DNA from: Inconstantimicrobium porci
GTDB lineage: Bacteria > Bacillota > Clostridia > Clostridiales > Clostridiaceae
NCBI RefSeq assembly: GCF_009696465.1
Contig: NZ_VULX01000011.1
Coordinates: 28,527 to 92,526 of the forward strand
DNA length: 64,000 nucleotides
Direction of reading: 5' to 3'
The position numbers and the translations under genes are program-made. The notes below the pieces were generated by a model, which was not told the DNA's origin, did no database searches, and saw only the letters and a list, made by a program, of their open reading frames with translations. Shown here piece after piece: positions 27,194-35,964 of this stretch. The stretch's first letter is position 1; each line of letters begins with the position of its first letter.

Positions 27194-28705
27194 CTATTTA
27201 ATATATTTGTCTACAGCACGAACTGTATCCTTTAATTCATTCATTAGTTCTATTGCGCGTTCAGCCTTCTGCTTTGTTTCTTCCCCTATGCTTGTACTTT
27301 CCTGTGCAGAAGCTGCTACTTCCTCACTAACACTAGAGATATCTGTGATACTTTCAACAATGCTGTTGTTAGAGTGAAGAATTTCTTCAATCTTTTTAGT
27401 AATCTCAACTACATTTTCATCAAGTCCTTTCATAGAATGCTCTATTGCTGTAAACTGTGAATTTACCATTGAAATTAATTCATGTTCTGTCTTTGTTGAG
27501 TTAACAACAACATCAACTGTGTTCTGAGCTTCCTTACCATTCTGCTGAAGCTCCCCTACAATCTTCTGAATATTTTCTGTAAGATTTCTAGTTTCATCTG
27601 CCAGCTGTCTTACCTCATTAGCAACTACAGCAAATCCCTTTCCTGCTTCCCCTGCTCTTGAACTTTCAATTGCAGCATTTAGCGCCAGAAGGTTAGTTTG
27701 TTTTGATATTTCAAAGATCTGATTTGTAATAGAATTTACTTTTGCTGCATTATCAACCAGATTCTCAACACTTTGAATAATCTTTTTATTAGCAGCATCT
27801 ACATCCTGTGACTGAGCATTTAATCTTTGTACTGAGTCTAGTCCACTTATTACTTTGTCCTTAGACTGTGCAGAAAGATTCTTCATCTGGTTTGCCAATT
27901 CACCGGTATTTTTTATCATACTCTGAATACTTTCGGTCATATTGCGCTGCTCTTCTATGCTATTTGCATTACTATCATTTCCTGCTGAAATATCCTGCAG
28001 TGAAGATGCAGTAACATTTATGTTTTTGACCAACTCACTAATAAAATCGCCAGCCTGATTGGTATTGATCTTTACAGCTTTAACCACACCTATAACATCA
28101 GATAATAACTGCTCATTTTGTTCCTTTTCCTTAGTAATATCATCAATCTGCTGTCCGTTATGTTCATTAGAAAGCTTTGTAACCAGGCACATTGAAACTA
28201 AAAATACTATTACAGAAACTGCCTGTAAAAGAATTGTTGAAGAATTAATAGCAGCACCTGAATGGTGATGCTTTAGTATTGCTACACAATAAATAACATC
28301 TGCAATATTTATAGTTCCAAAAGCTAATGATGCATAGAAAACAAGCTTAAAATCAAAATATAAAATATACATTACCAGCATAGGAAACAGTACAGTAAAA
28401 GCCATGTCGTTTACTGAATTCAGACAAATTACTGCATAAACAAAAATATATCCAATAAGTGATATATACTTTAATTTTTTACTATCCTTTTTTTTGAAGA
28501 AAATAACATCGTTTAATGTTAAAGTACCAATAGTCAAAACTTCTACGAGAAGCATGTAACCTAATGAAATTTTCCCCTGTAAATAACCCGCTAAATATCC
28601 TAAAATCAAAAATGTATCGATTGCTGAAATAGTCAGCACTGTAAGACGATTCATTTTTCGACCCATTTGATAATTGCGTTCCTCTTGATAATTACAACCC
28701 TTCAT
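27194..28705 (-). CDS. Methyl-accepting chemotaxis protein with polytopic membrane N-terminus
   Basis: 503 residues. About six membrane spans fill residues 18-185 with no extracytoplasmic sensor domain and no evident HAMP. The cytoplasmic part has the conserved receptor tip [20 protein letters not shown] and the flanking coiled coils. AGGGG precedes the ATG at 28705. Without a large periplasmic domain it probably senses membrane state, energy or an intracellular cue (inference). It is monocistronic. Confidence 0.9.
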   Translation of the reverse strand: MKGCNYQEERNYQMGRKMNRLTVLTISAIDTFLILGYLAGYLQGKISLGYMLLVEVLTIGTLTLNDVIFFKKKDSKKLKYISLIGYIFVYAVICLNSVNDMAFTVLFPMLVMYILYFDFKLVFYASLAFGTINIADVIYCVAILKHHHSGAAINSSTILLQAVSVIVFLVSMCLVTKLSNEHNGQQIDDITKEKEQNEQLLSDVIGVVKAVKINTNQAGDFISELVKNINVTASSLQDISAGNDSNANSIEEQRNMTESIQSMIKNTGELANQMKNLSAQSKDKVISGLDSVQRLNAQSQDVDAANKKIIQSVENLVDNAAKVNSITNQIFEISKQTNLLALNAAIESSRAGEAGKGFAVVANEVRQLADETRNLTENIQKIVGELQQNGKEAQNTVDVVVNSTKTEHELISMVNSQFTAIEHSMKGLDENVVEITKKIEEILHSNNSIVESITDISSVSEEVAASAQESTSIGEETKQKAERAIELMNELKDTVRAVDKYIK

Positions 28706-28841
28706 ATATTTACCCCTTTAGTATAATTTTTCTCAATCAGATATAAACTTAATATCTAATTTATATATATATTATACACAATAAAAGGATTTTTTTCATC
28801 ACTTTTAAACAATATCATACAAAAGCCACAACTATATTCGA

Positions 28842-28893
28842 AAAAAATAAAAAATGAGCAGAATTTGAATAATTTGTAATACCGCTCATTTCA
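28842..28893 (-). terminator. Probable terminator of the HAD phosphatase / K+ operon
   Basis: AAATGAGC and GCTCATTT arms with a 24-base loop, followed on the minus strand by TTTATTTTTTTCG. Confidence 0.55.
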
Positions 28894-28947
28894 TGCTGTA
28901 ATTTACTATCTATGTACTTATTCACTATTAAGAGACTTTGCAGCTGC

Positions 28948-29634
28948 TTATAATAAATTTTGAATTTCTTTAAGACTGTGTACTTCGTACTTTGTTGTAA
29001 AGTCCATGTTGTTCTGCTTGTTTTTCATGTTCAGCCAGCATGCATCTATACCTGCATTTACTGCGCCTCTCATATCTGAAGTTAGTGAATCGCCAATCAT
29101 TATGATGTCTTCCTTACTGCTGTGGCCAAGCTTGTCCATGGCAATATCGAAAATCTTAGGATCTGGTTTGCTTACTCCTACTTCTTCAGAAATAACAATA
29201 TCATCTATATAATCCTTTATACCAGAACCTTCAAGTCTTGAATGCTGTACACTTTTAATACCATTTGTAACTATTACAACTTTGTAGCCTTTGCTTTTTA
29301 AATACTTACAAAGCTGTTCTGCTCCCTCTATAAGATAAAAGCCTTGTCCAAGAAATTCTGTGTACTTATTACAGAATTCCTGAGGGTCATAATCAAGATT
29401 GCATTCCTCTATAAGCTTAACAAATCTGTCTAACTTAAGTTTGGCAGTTGTAGTAAGTCCTTTCTCAAGATCCTCCCATAACTTATCATTAATTACTTTG
29501 TATCTTCTTCTTATACGGTCAAAATCACCTTTATATCCAAAATATCTTATTGATTTATCAAGGGCATTTCTCTCGGCCTTAGGAAAATCAAAAAGCGTAT
29601 CATCTAAATCAATAAAAACTACGTTGTACATCAT
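28948..29634 (-). CDS. HAD-superfamily phosphatase, YjjG type
   Basis: 228 residues. HAD motif I is FIDLDDTLFDF at the start, motif II is VIVTNGI, motif III the Lys of GVSKPDPKIF, and motif IV IGDSLTSDMRGA. The order and the cap size match the YjjG/TIGR02254 nucleotidase group, which dephosphorylates (often non-canonical) nucleoside monophosphates. GGAGGGG precedes the ATG. It lies 65 bp after the response-regulator gene and may be the last gene of that operon. Confidence 0.88.
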   Translation of the reverse strand: MMYNVVFIDLDDTLFDFPKAERNALDKSIRYFGYKGDFDRIRRRYKVINDKLWEDLEKGLTTTAKLKLDRFVKLIEECNLDYDPQEFCNKYTEFLGQGFYLIEGAEQLCKYLKSKGYKVVIVTNGIKSVQHSRLEGSGIKDYIDDIVISEEVGVSKPDPKIFDIAMDKLGHSSKEDIIMIGDSLTSDMRGAVNAGIDACWLNMKNKQNNMDFTTKYEVHSLKEIQNLL

Positions 29635-29699
29635 AACCCCTCCAGTAAAAATTGCTTATGCAGTAAAGTTTACTATAAATTTATGACTATGTAAAATGA

Positions 29700-30392
29700 T
29701 TATAAATCGGAAAAACGATATCCAACGCCTACTTCTGTCAATATAAACCTTGGATGTGTAGTATCTTTTTCAATTTTTCTTCTAAGACTTGCCATAAATA
29801 CTCTGACACTCTTACTATCACCATAGCCAGTTCCCCATATCTTCTGAATAATATAATTGTGAGTAAGAACTTTTCCTTTATTAGCAATAAGTAAAAGCAG
29901 TGTCTTGTATTCTGTAGGAGTGAGATGAATTTCCTGATCATCAACAAGCACTTTTCTTTTTTCATAGTCAACAGTAAGCCAGTCTCGTTTAAAAATAGAC
30001 TCTGCATTTTGGCTATTAACTCTTGCTGCCGCACGTTCTGCCACACGGATACGAGCCATAAGTTCACCCATATAAAATGGTTTTGTAACGTAATCATTTG
30101 CTCCAAGATCTAACGCTTCAATCTTTTCTGACTCCTGGCCACGCGCTGAAACTACTAAAATTGGAACATCTGAAAAAGTTCTAAGTTCACGCAGTATATC
30201 AACACCATCCCTATCCGGCAGTCCTAAATCAAGTAGTACAATTGAAGGATGGTATGAAGAAAACATAAACATTCCCTCAGAGCCGCTTTCTGCCACAATT
30301 ACACGATAACCTTCTTTAGTAAGCGATAAATCTATAAAATGTGATATATACTTATCATCTTCAATTACAAGTATTGTACTATTTTCATTCAT
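29700..30392 (-). CDS. kdpE: OmpR-family response regulator, KdpE-like
   Basis: 230 residues. The receiver domain has the acidic pocket IEDDK, the phospho-Asp in VLLDLGLPDRDG (about residue 55) and the Lys of VTKPF. The C-terminal winged helix contains LTPTEYKTLLLL and SVRVFMASLRRKI, as in KdpE. Its start overlaps the kinase stop by 8 bp. Because the operon carries KtrB/KtrA genes and no kdpFABC, its probable target is this K+ uptake operon itself. Confidence 0.88.
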   Translation of the reverse strand: MNENSTILVIEDDKYISHFIDLSLTKEGYRVIVAESGSEGMFMFSSYHPSIVLLDLGLPDRDGVDILRELRTFSDVPILVVSARGQESEKIEALDLGANDYVTKPFYMGELMARIRVAERAAARVNSQNAESIFKRDWLTVDYEKRKVLVDDQEIHLTPTEYKTLLLLIANKGKVLTHNYIIQKIWGTGYGDSKSVRVFMASLRRKIEKDTTHPRFILTEVGVGYRFSDL

Positions 30393-31743
30393 GTGAATCC
30401 TCCATTGGTATCATAAAAGTAAATACTGCACCATGCGGCTTGTTATCAGCATATCTGATACTTCCCCCATGAGCTTCTACTATTGCTTTACAGATAGCAA
30501 GTCCCAGTCCTAGCCCCATTCTACCATCAACAATATCCTCATTCTGGGTAGCAAACTTTTCAAACAATTTAGACCTAATTTTATCTGGAACACCATCTCC
30601 ATTATCTGAAACTGACACTGCAATTCTGCCATTATCAGCATAAACAGAAAGTTCAACTAAAGTGCCTCTTTTTGTATGGCAGACCGCATTTTCAAGCAGA
30701 TTTATAATAACCTGTGCAATAAGTTTTCCATCCATTGGCGCTGTCAGAATTTCATCTGGTAATCTTACATTAAGCTTATTTTCCTTAAACAAACGCTCCG
30801 TATGCTTTATTGCCTCTCCAACTATATCATCAATTACTTCATCCTGCTTTTTCAAAACAAGATGATCTTCTGTTATACGAGTCATTCCTAGAATGTTTTC
30901 TACAAGATCAATTAACCATACCGTTTCTTCGCTAACGTTACATGCAAGATCTTTACGCTCTTCATCTGTAAGTTTATCATAGTTATCTGACAGAAGGCTT
31001 CCTGAACCTGAAAGAGCCGTAAGCGGACTTCTTAGATCATGAGCAATTGAACGAAGTAACATAGAACGCTGGCGTTCCTTTTCCATAGCCATACGTATTT
31101 CTTCACGTTCTTTTACAAGTTTCTCACGCTCAAGTGCAATACCAAGCTGTGTACAAAGAGCCTGAATAACCAGCACCTTCTGATCTTCAGACTGTTCATT
31201 AAGTACAAGCTTTCCCTGAAGACCTGAAGCACTCATGATAGGATATTCCGTTTTTCCTTCTATTGGCTTTTCTCCTAAAATAATATCTCCATCAATACCT
31301 ACATAATTATGAAGCATGTCTTTACCAATCTTTATTACACTGTTTGTCCCACTGGCTGAAAGAAACCCCAGTGCTATCTTATACATAGTCTGAGCTGTCT
31401 TTTCATTACTGCTTGCTAGTTCCATCTGTGTCTGAAGTCGTGATGTAATAGTTCCTGCTACTATGGCTGTAACAAGAAAAAATCCAAGCAATATTAAATC
31501 TGCCCCATTATAAACATGCAATGTATAACGTGGTTCAGTAAATAGCAAAATAAAAACAAGAGTAGCCAGTACAGCCGAACTGACGGCCCAGCCTCGACTA
31601 CGAGTAAGCACTGCTGTAAAAAGAACACCAAGCAGGAACATCATAACAATACTCTGACTTCCAACACCAAACAATTCCACAATCAGCGAGATTCCTGTAG
31701 CCATTGCCATAACAAATATCATCTTTAATAAATTTTTCATCAT
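30385..31743 (-). CDS. Short KdpD-like sensor histidine kinase
   Basis: 452 residues from an ATG at 31743 behind AAGGAG. The four-helix DUF4118 membrane module (about 5-105) is followed by a GAF-like domain (about 110-205), the phospho-acceptor helix SIAHDLRSPLTALSGSG, and the ATPase with NLLENAVCHT, DNGDGVP and GLGLGLAICKAIV. Full KdpD has an extra N-terminal 350-residue KdpD/USP region, which is absent here. It would sense K+ or turgor through the membrane and phosphorylate the KdpE-like regulator. Confidence 0.88.
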   Translation of the reverse strand: MMKNLLKMIFVMAMATGISLIVELFGVGSQSIVMMFLLGVLFTAVLTRSRGWAVSSAVLATLVFILLFTEPRYTLHVYNGADLILLGFFLVTAIVAGTITSRLQTQMELASSNEKTAQTMYKIALGFLSASGTNSVIKIGKDMLHNYVGIDGDIILGEKPIEGKTEYPIMSASGLQGKLVLNEQSEDQKVLVIQALCTQLGIALEREKLVKEREEIRMAMEKERQRSMLLRSIAHDLRSPLTALSGSGSLLSDNYDKLTDEERKDLACNVSEETVWLIDLVENILGMTRITEDHLVLKKQDEVIDDIVGEAIKHTERLFKENKLNVRLPDEILTAPMDGKLIAQVIINLLENAVCHTKRGTLVELSVYADNGRIAVSVSDNGDGVPDKIRSKLFEKFATQNEDIVDGRMGLGLGLAICKAIVEAHGGSIRYADNKPHGAVFTFMIPMEDSHE

Positions 31744-31789
31744 AGCCACTCTCCTTAATTACAATATACCACATCATACCATAAAATTT

Positions 31790-32437
31790 CTATTTATTCA
31801 TCATTCTTAGTATATTTTTACTTTCTCCAGCAATAATAAGATGTTCATTTTCCTTAAATACATACTCTGCACTAATAAGCGGCTTAATCTTTTTACCTGC
31901 TCTTATACCTATAACATTAATCTCATGTTGAGAACGTATATTAAGATCACTAATTTTATGATTAATCCAACATTTTGGCACAGTAATTTCCATTATTGCA
32001 TAATCTTTGGAAAGCTCTATATAATCAAAAGCACCAAGAGCTGAATAGCGCATAGCTGTACGCTGCGCCATATCTCTTTCAGGAAAAACCACTTCATCTG
32101 CTCCTATTTTCTTTAAAAGGTCAGCATGTATATCTCTATCAGCTTTAGAAACTATATGTGCTGCACCAAGTTCCTTAAGCAGTGAAGTTATCTCCATTGA
32201 TGACTGAAAGTTTTCACTAATACATACAAAACATATATCAAAATTTCTTACACCTAATGAACGAAGATTTTCAATCTTCATACAATCTCCAATCTGCGCT
32301 CTTGTGACTAAAGAAGAAACTTTATTAACTGCCTCCTCATCTACATCTACAACAAGTACTTCATTCCCCATTTCTGTAAGCCTTACGGCTAAGTTACTTC
32401 CAAAACGTCCTGCTCCTATAACAAGCATTGATCTCAT
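31790..32437 (-). CDS. ktrA: KtrA-type K+ channel regulatory protein (RCK)
   Basis: 215 residues, a single RCK_N plus RCK_C unit. The dinucleotide loop is MLVIGAGRFGSNLAVRL, with VVDVDEEAVNKV after it, and the C-terminal TrkA_C ends EHLIIAGESKNILRMM. The C domain is where c-di-AMP binds in known KtrA proteins. It gates the KtrB-type channel encoded 30 bp upstream. The gap to the kinase gene is 46 bp, so all five genes look cotranscribed. Confidence 0.92.
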   Translation of the reverse strand: MRSMLVIGAGRFGSNLAVRLTEMGNEVLVVDVDEEAVNKVSSLVTRAQIGDCMKIENLRSLGVRNFDICFVCISENFQSSMEITSLLKELGAAHIVSKADRDIHADLLKKIGADEVVFPERDMAQRTAMRYSALGAFDYIELSKDYAIMEITVPKCWINHKISDLNIRSQHEINVIGIRAGKKIKPLISAEYVFKENEHLIIAGESKNILRMMNK

Positions 32438-32467
32438 ATTAAAATCATCCTTTCTTTTTCAATATAT

Positions 32468-33817
32468 TTATCCAACTAATAATTTTCCAACAGGATTTCT
32501 AAGTCCTCCCTTAGACTCACATCCCGACATCGCAAGAAAAACTGTTAAACTTCCAAGTCTGCCAGTATACATAAGCAGTATTAGCACCATCTTTGATAAT
32601 CCTGTCATTGAGGCAGTAACGCCAGTTGAAAGACCAACTGTACCAATAGCTGAAACACATTCAAATGCTGAAGCTACAAGACTCGTTCCCTGAGCGCATA
32701 TTATAAATGTTCCTATAAATATAAGCCCCATATAAGATGACACTGTACAAAAAGCTTTCTTTACGGCATCTGTATGAATACGATGCTGTCCAACAACTGT
32801 GTCATTTTTATTTGTCTGTGATGCATATGCTGTGGCAAGAATCACAACAAAAGTAGTAACCTTTATTCCACCACCAGTTCCTCCTGGAGCTGCACCTACA
32901 AACATAAGAAACATTGTAAGAAGCTTTCCTGCTCCACTTAACGATGAGATATCTACTGTATTAAAACCTGCTGTTCTTGGAGTTACTGACTGAAAAAATG
33001 ATGATAACAAACGGTTACCCAAATTCATTCCTTGCATTGATGCATTCTTTTCAGTAATAAAAAATAATAGAGTTCCTCCAATAAGCAGAACCAGTGTTGA
33101 TATAACAACTACCTTTGTGTGATATCCAACCTTCTTAACTTTAAAATTGCAATCCATTAAATCTGTCCATACAACAAAGCCAATACCACCAAAAATTATC
33201 AGCATACCAATTGTTATTACAACAACTGGGTCATCATAATAAAGTGTAAGTGATGATGACGGCTTGACTATACCCATTAAATCAAATCCAGCATTACAAA
33301 ATGCCGAAACTGAATGGAATAAGGAAATCCATAACCCTTCACCAAATCCAAATCTTGGTACAAAGCGAGCTGCAAGAAGAGCTGCCCCAATTCCCTCAAA
33401 AAGTGCTGTTCCTAAAATAATACGTCGTGCCATCCTTACAACTCCAGTAAGCTGCAGTGATCCAACTCCATCAGCTAACAGCGAACGTTCTCTAAGACCA
33501 ATCCTTCTGTGTGTTGCTAGTGAGAAAAGTACCATCACCATAATAAAACCTAGCCCACCAACCTGTATTAATATTAACAGGACTACTTGTCCAAAAAAGC
33601 TAAGCTTAGTATATATATCAAAAAGAGATAATCCAGTAACACATGTTGCAGAAGTTGAAGTAAACATAGCATCAAGAAAATTAATTCCGCTTCCACTGCG
33701 AGTTGAAATTGGAAGCATTAATAATAATGTTCCAAGCAATATTACAAATGCAAAGCCAACAGTTAGAAGCCTTGTGGTTCCCCAATATTTTAAATCTAAT
33801 AATCTATTCAATTTCAT
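32468..33817 (-). CDS. ktrB: KtrB-type Na+-coupled K+ channel subunit
   Basis: 449 residues from the ATG at 33817, which has GGAGG 7 bp upstream and overlaps the preceding stop as ATGA. Pore loops carry single filter glycines: SATCVTGLSLFD, SAFCNAGFDLMG, SVTPRTAGFNTV and SAIGTVGLSTGV. GGTGGGIKVTTF follows the third repeat. The P-loop pattern and length place it with KtrB/NtpJ rather than with the two TrkH copies at 16-21 kb. It would import K+ under control of KtrA. Confidence 0.93.
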   Translation of the reverse strand: MKLNRLLDLKYWGTTRLLTVGFAFVILLGTLLLMLPISTRSGSGINFLDAMFTSTSATCVTGLSLFDIYTKLSFFGQVVLLILIQVGGLGFIMVMVLFSLATHRRIGLRERSLLADGVGSLQLTGVVRMARRIILGTALFEGIGAALLAARFVPRFGFGEGLWISLFHSVSAFCNAGFDLMGIVKPSSSLTLYYDDPVVVITIGMLIIFGGIGFVVWTDLMDCNFKVKKVGYHTKVVVISTLVLLIGGTLLFFITEKNASMQGMNLGNRLLSSFFQSVTPRTAGFNTVDISSLSGAGKLLTMFLMFVGAAPGGTGGGIKVTTFVVILATAYASQTNKNDTVVGQHRIHTDAVKKAFCTVSSYMGLIFIGTFIICAQGTSLVASAFECVSAIGTVGLSTGVTASMTGLSKMVLILLMYTGRLGSLTVFLAMSGCESKGGLRNPVGKLLVG

Positions 33818-34203
33818 TTTAGTGTCCTCCATATTTCAGCAAGTACCATATTTGTCGACTCATCAGGCATGATTATACGGTCTGCACCAAGCTCATTGTA
33901 TACATCCTTCATGTTATAGTTCACACATTTTACGATAATATAAATATCCGGGTCATACTGATGTGCTGCCTGACAAAGTGCTATATTTTCTGATTCATTA
34001 TCTGAAAGAATCAACATTGCAGAATAATAGTCTTCACCTTGAGGTAAAATAGGTTCTGCAAGTTCTATATATTGTATACCATTTTTACGAGCCTCAGAAA
34101 CAGCATCATTACAGCCAAATATAAGAATACCCATCTTTCGTCTTCCTATATTATTTTCAATAGCTTCTTCGTGTAAAATAAACTTATCAAGTCTTAAAAT
34201 CAT
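33814..34203 (-). CDS. Orphan RCK_N-like protein of the K+ operon
   Basis: 129 residues from the ATG at 34203 (TTG at 34206 is less likely). After an amphipathic start, MGILIFGCNDAVSEARKNGI resembles the first strand and loop of an RCK_N fold but lacks GxGxxG. Later, YYSAMLILSDNESENIALCQ and DVYNELGADRIIMPDES match the end of TrkA_N domains. No RCK_C follows. It is the first gene of the operon and is translationally coupled to ktrB through an ATGA overlap, suggesting a nucleotide-blind accessory subunit (inference). Confidence 0.6.
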   Translation of the reverse strand: MILRLDKFILHEEAIENNIGRRKMGILIFGCNDAVSEARKNGIQYIELAEPILPQGEDYYSAMLILSDNESENIALCQAAHQYDPDIYIIVKCVNYNMKDVYNELGADRIIMPDESTNMVLAEIWRTLK

Positions 34204-34333
34204 CAAATACCCTAAAAAAAGATACCACTCATTATAAATATCAGCACAATAGTCATTATTGTCACCTTCCTTTATAATTATGGTATCAGAATTCTTATTA
34301 AGAAAATGTCCTTATTCATTTTACGGTATAAAT

Positions 34334-34358
34334 ATTGTATAAAGACTCTTTATACAAT
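34334..34358. promoter_or_regulatory. Perfect 25-bp palindrome upstream of the K+ operon
   Basis: Arms ATTGTATAAAGA and TCTTTATACAAT around a central C, lying 131 bp upstream of the first gene at 34203. No T tract follows on either strand, so it is unlikely to be a terminator. A binding site for a dimeric regulator such as the KdpE-like protein is possible. Confidence 0.6.
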
Positions 34359-34387
34359 CTTAACACGAAGTTAAACTGGAAAAGAAA

Positions 34388-34521
34388 TTAAAGATGCTTA
34401 TCAAAATATAATGATGAAAACAACTCTACAGCATTTCTTATTCCCCAAAAGAACATTATATAAAGCGCAATGTGCATAACTGAAGAATCACTAAAGATAA
34501 AATAACAATTTTGTCATTCAT
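34388..34521 (-). pseudogene. Remnant of a small membrane protein paired with an XRE regulator
   Basis: An ATG at 34521 gives MNDKIVILSLVILQLCTL before a stop. One frame over, MHIALYIMFFWGIRNAVELF continues to a stop at 34388. The two parts together look like one short hydrophobic protein with a frameshift. It follows the XRE remnant, as an intact membrane protein follows an XRE gene at 41865-42714. Confidence 0.4.
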
Positions 34522-34525
34522 AATA

Positions 34526-34600
34526 TTAATCCTCCTTATACTCAAAAACTTCATTTATTGGTACACCAAAAGCATCAGCTATCTTAAAAGCTAGTTCTAA
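34526..34600 (-). pseudogene. C-terminal remnant of an XRE-family regulator
   Basis: LELAFKIADAFGVPINEVFE ending YKED is the typical tail of small XRE repressors (compare LKLAFSIAKYFDKKVDDVFE at 42484). The helix-turn-helix is gone. The remnant is in frame directly after the stop of the isochorismatase-family gene, which suggests a deletion joined the two. Confidence 0.55.
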
Positions 34601-35137
34601 TTATTTATTTTTTATAATTTTTAATGCTTCATCCATTGAAATCACATCTGCAAATCGCTTGTCCCAGATATCCTGATTATAAAATCTGTGAATTACTTCT
34701 CCAGATAAGCGATCATTATCAAAAGTGGTGTTAGCTCCTTCAGGTATGTACATTTTATATTCATAATCAAAAGCACTCTTTATTGTAGTATCAACACAGT
34801 ATTCAGTCTGCATACCTATAATCATCAAACTTTTTATTTTCTTTTCTTCAAGGTAATCTCTCAATTTAGTCCTATGAAAAGCGCTGTTGAAATTCTTATC
34901 TATAATCTTTTCTCCTTGAACTGGTGCAATAAGATCATAAACCTGCCAGCCATATGTACCTTTTTCAAGTTCACTGCCTTTGCCATCATCATGGCAGACA
35001 TAAAGTACTTCCACATCATTGCTCCTTGCAGTATCAATAAGACTTTTTATATTTTGAATAACTTCCTCACATCTATATGGCTGATCCTCTACTAATGCAT
35101 TCTGTACATCTATAACAAGTAAAACCATATTCTTCAT
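34601..35137 (-). CDS. Isochorismatase-family cysteine hydrolase
   Basis: 178 residues. The catalytic triad is visible: Asp in LLVIDVQNALV, Lys in EKIIDKNFNSAF, and Cys in IIGMQTEYCVDTTIKSAF, preceded by the cis-peptide region. GGGGG precedes the ATG. Members include nicotinamidases and N-carbamoyl hydrolases; the loop sequences do not clearly indicate PncA. The protein appears complete, but its 3' end adjoins an XRE remnant. Confidence 0.88.
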   Translation of the reverse strand: MKNMVLLVIDVQNALVEDQPYRCEEVIQNIKSLIDTARSNDVEVLYVCHDDGKGSELEKGTYGWQVYDLIAPVQGEKIIDKNFNSAFHRTKLRDYLEEKKIKSLMIIGMQTEYCVDTTIKSAFDYEYKMYIPEGANTTFDNDRLSGEVIHRFYNQDIWDKRFADVISMDEALKIIKNK

Positions 35138-35239
35138 ATCTTTTTCCCCCTGTTTATTTAATTATATTGCATAAAATAAATTATAAAGAAGGATTTGCCA
35201 TTTGTATAACGAATATATTAAATAACAATAATCGATTTT

Positions 35240-35833
35240 ATGAATTATACTGCTCTTTTTAAAATGAAATCTCCTGAGACTTTTAAAGACACGCTGCACA
35301 TAGGTGTGGTGCATTCACTGTACGATGACCACGTGCAGGATATGATTGTTGACTACATGGAAAAGAATAAGGACATTGCAATAAAAGTCACTATTGAACA
35401 TAGCGAGAATCTTATTCCACTGATTCAGGATAACCAGCTGGATATTGCCTTTACATATTTAAGTACAAAGTCTCCGAAATTAATCTGTGAGCCTTTTGCT
35501 AAAGACGAGATTATCCTAGTTACAGGTGCAGATAACAGCCTTGCAAAACAATCAGTCACAAATGAAGAGCTAAAGTCTCTGCCGCTATTAGCATCAGGAA
35601 TTCTTACAGAGTCATTTGATAACTGGCTTCATTCGATAATCCCTGAAAATTATATGTACCCGCTGGACATCAACATCATCAGCAATGTAGTGCCGTTTTT
35701 AGAAGCAAATCTTGGTTTCAGCTTCATGATAAAATCTTCTGTAGAAAAGTATATAAAAGAAGGCTCACTAATAGAAGTAAGCCTTGCAGAAAGTACTGTT
35801 CCTGAATGGATGAAACTCTTACAGAGTTTCTAA
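35240..35833 (+). pseudogene. LysR-type regulator, effector domain only, truncated at both ends
   Basis: The frame reads as a LysR substrate-binding domain: LHIGVVHSLYDDHVQDMIVD, then QLDIAFTYLSTKSPKLICEP and ISNVVPFLEANLGFSFMI. The N-terminal helix-turn-helix (about 60 residues) is missing and not found upstream. The last codons, WMKLLQSF, come from a dispersed-repeat copy starting at 35808, so the C-terminus was replaced by insertion. The product could not bind DNA. Confidence 0.72.
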
Positions 35834-35962
35834 AGATAAAGATTATTTATATTATTTCACAAATTTTTTTGTTTGCTAAAAGTTGAACAGTTTAAGATAA
35901 CAACGAACAGTTGAGGAGGATGAATTTTGTCCCTTTCTCTTCTCTCTTATTTCTAATCTCAA
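35808..35962. repeat. Dispersed intergenic repeat, copy 6 (degenerate, inside a LysR remnant)
   Basis: Begins GGATGAAACTCTTACAGAGT with the first hairpin GAAACTCT-tac-AGAGTTTC, has a worn middle, and ends AATTTTGTCC before 7-bp units TTCTCTC, TTATTTC, TAATCTC, AAATCTA that abut the stop of the ATP-grasp gene. Confidence 0.65.
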
Positions 35963-35964
35963 AT

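Noticed and set aside
29700..31743. Canonical kdp operon
   Set aside because: No kdpF, kdpA, kdpB or kdpC homologue in the window; the channel genes are Ktr-type.
33264..33872. 202-codon plus-strand frame
   Set aside because: Antisense to ktrB, Pro/Asn-rich without domain signs; ktrB has the real motifs.
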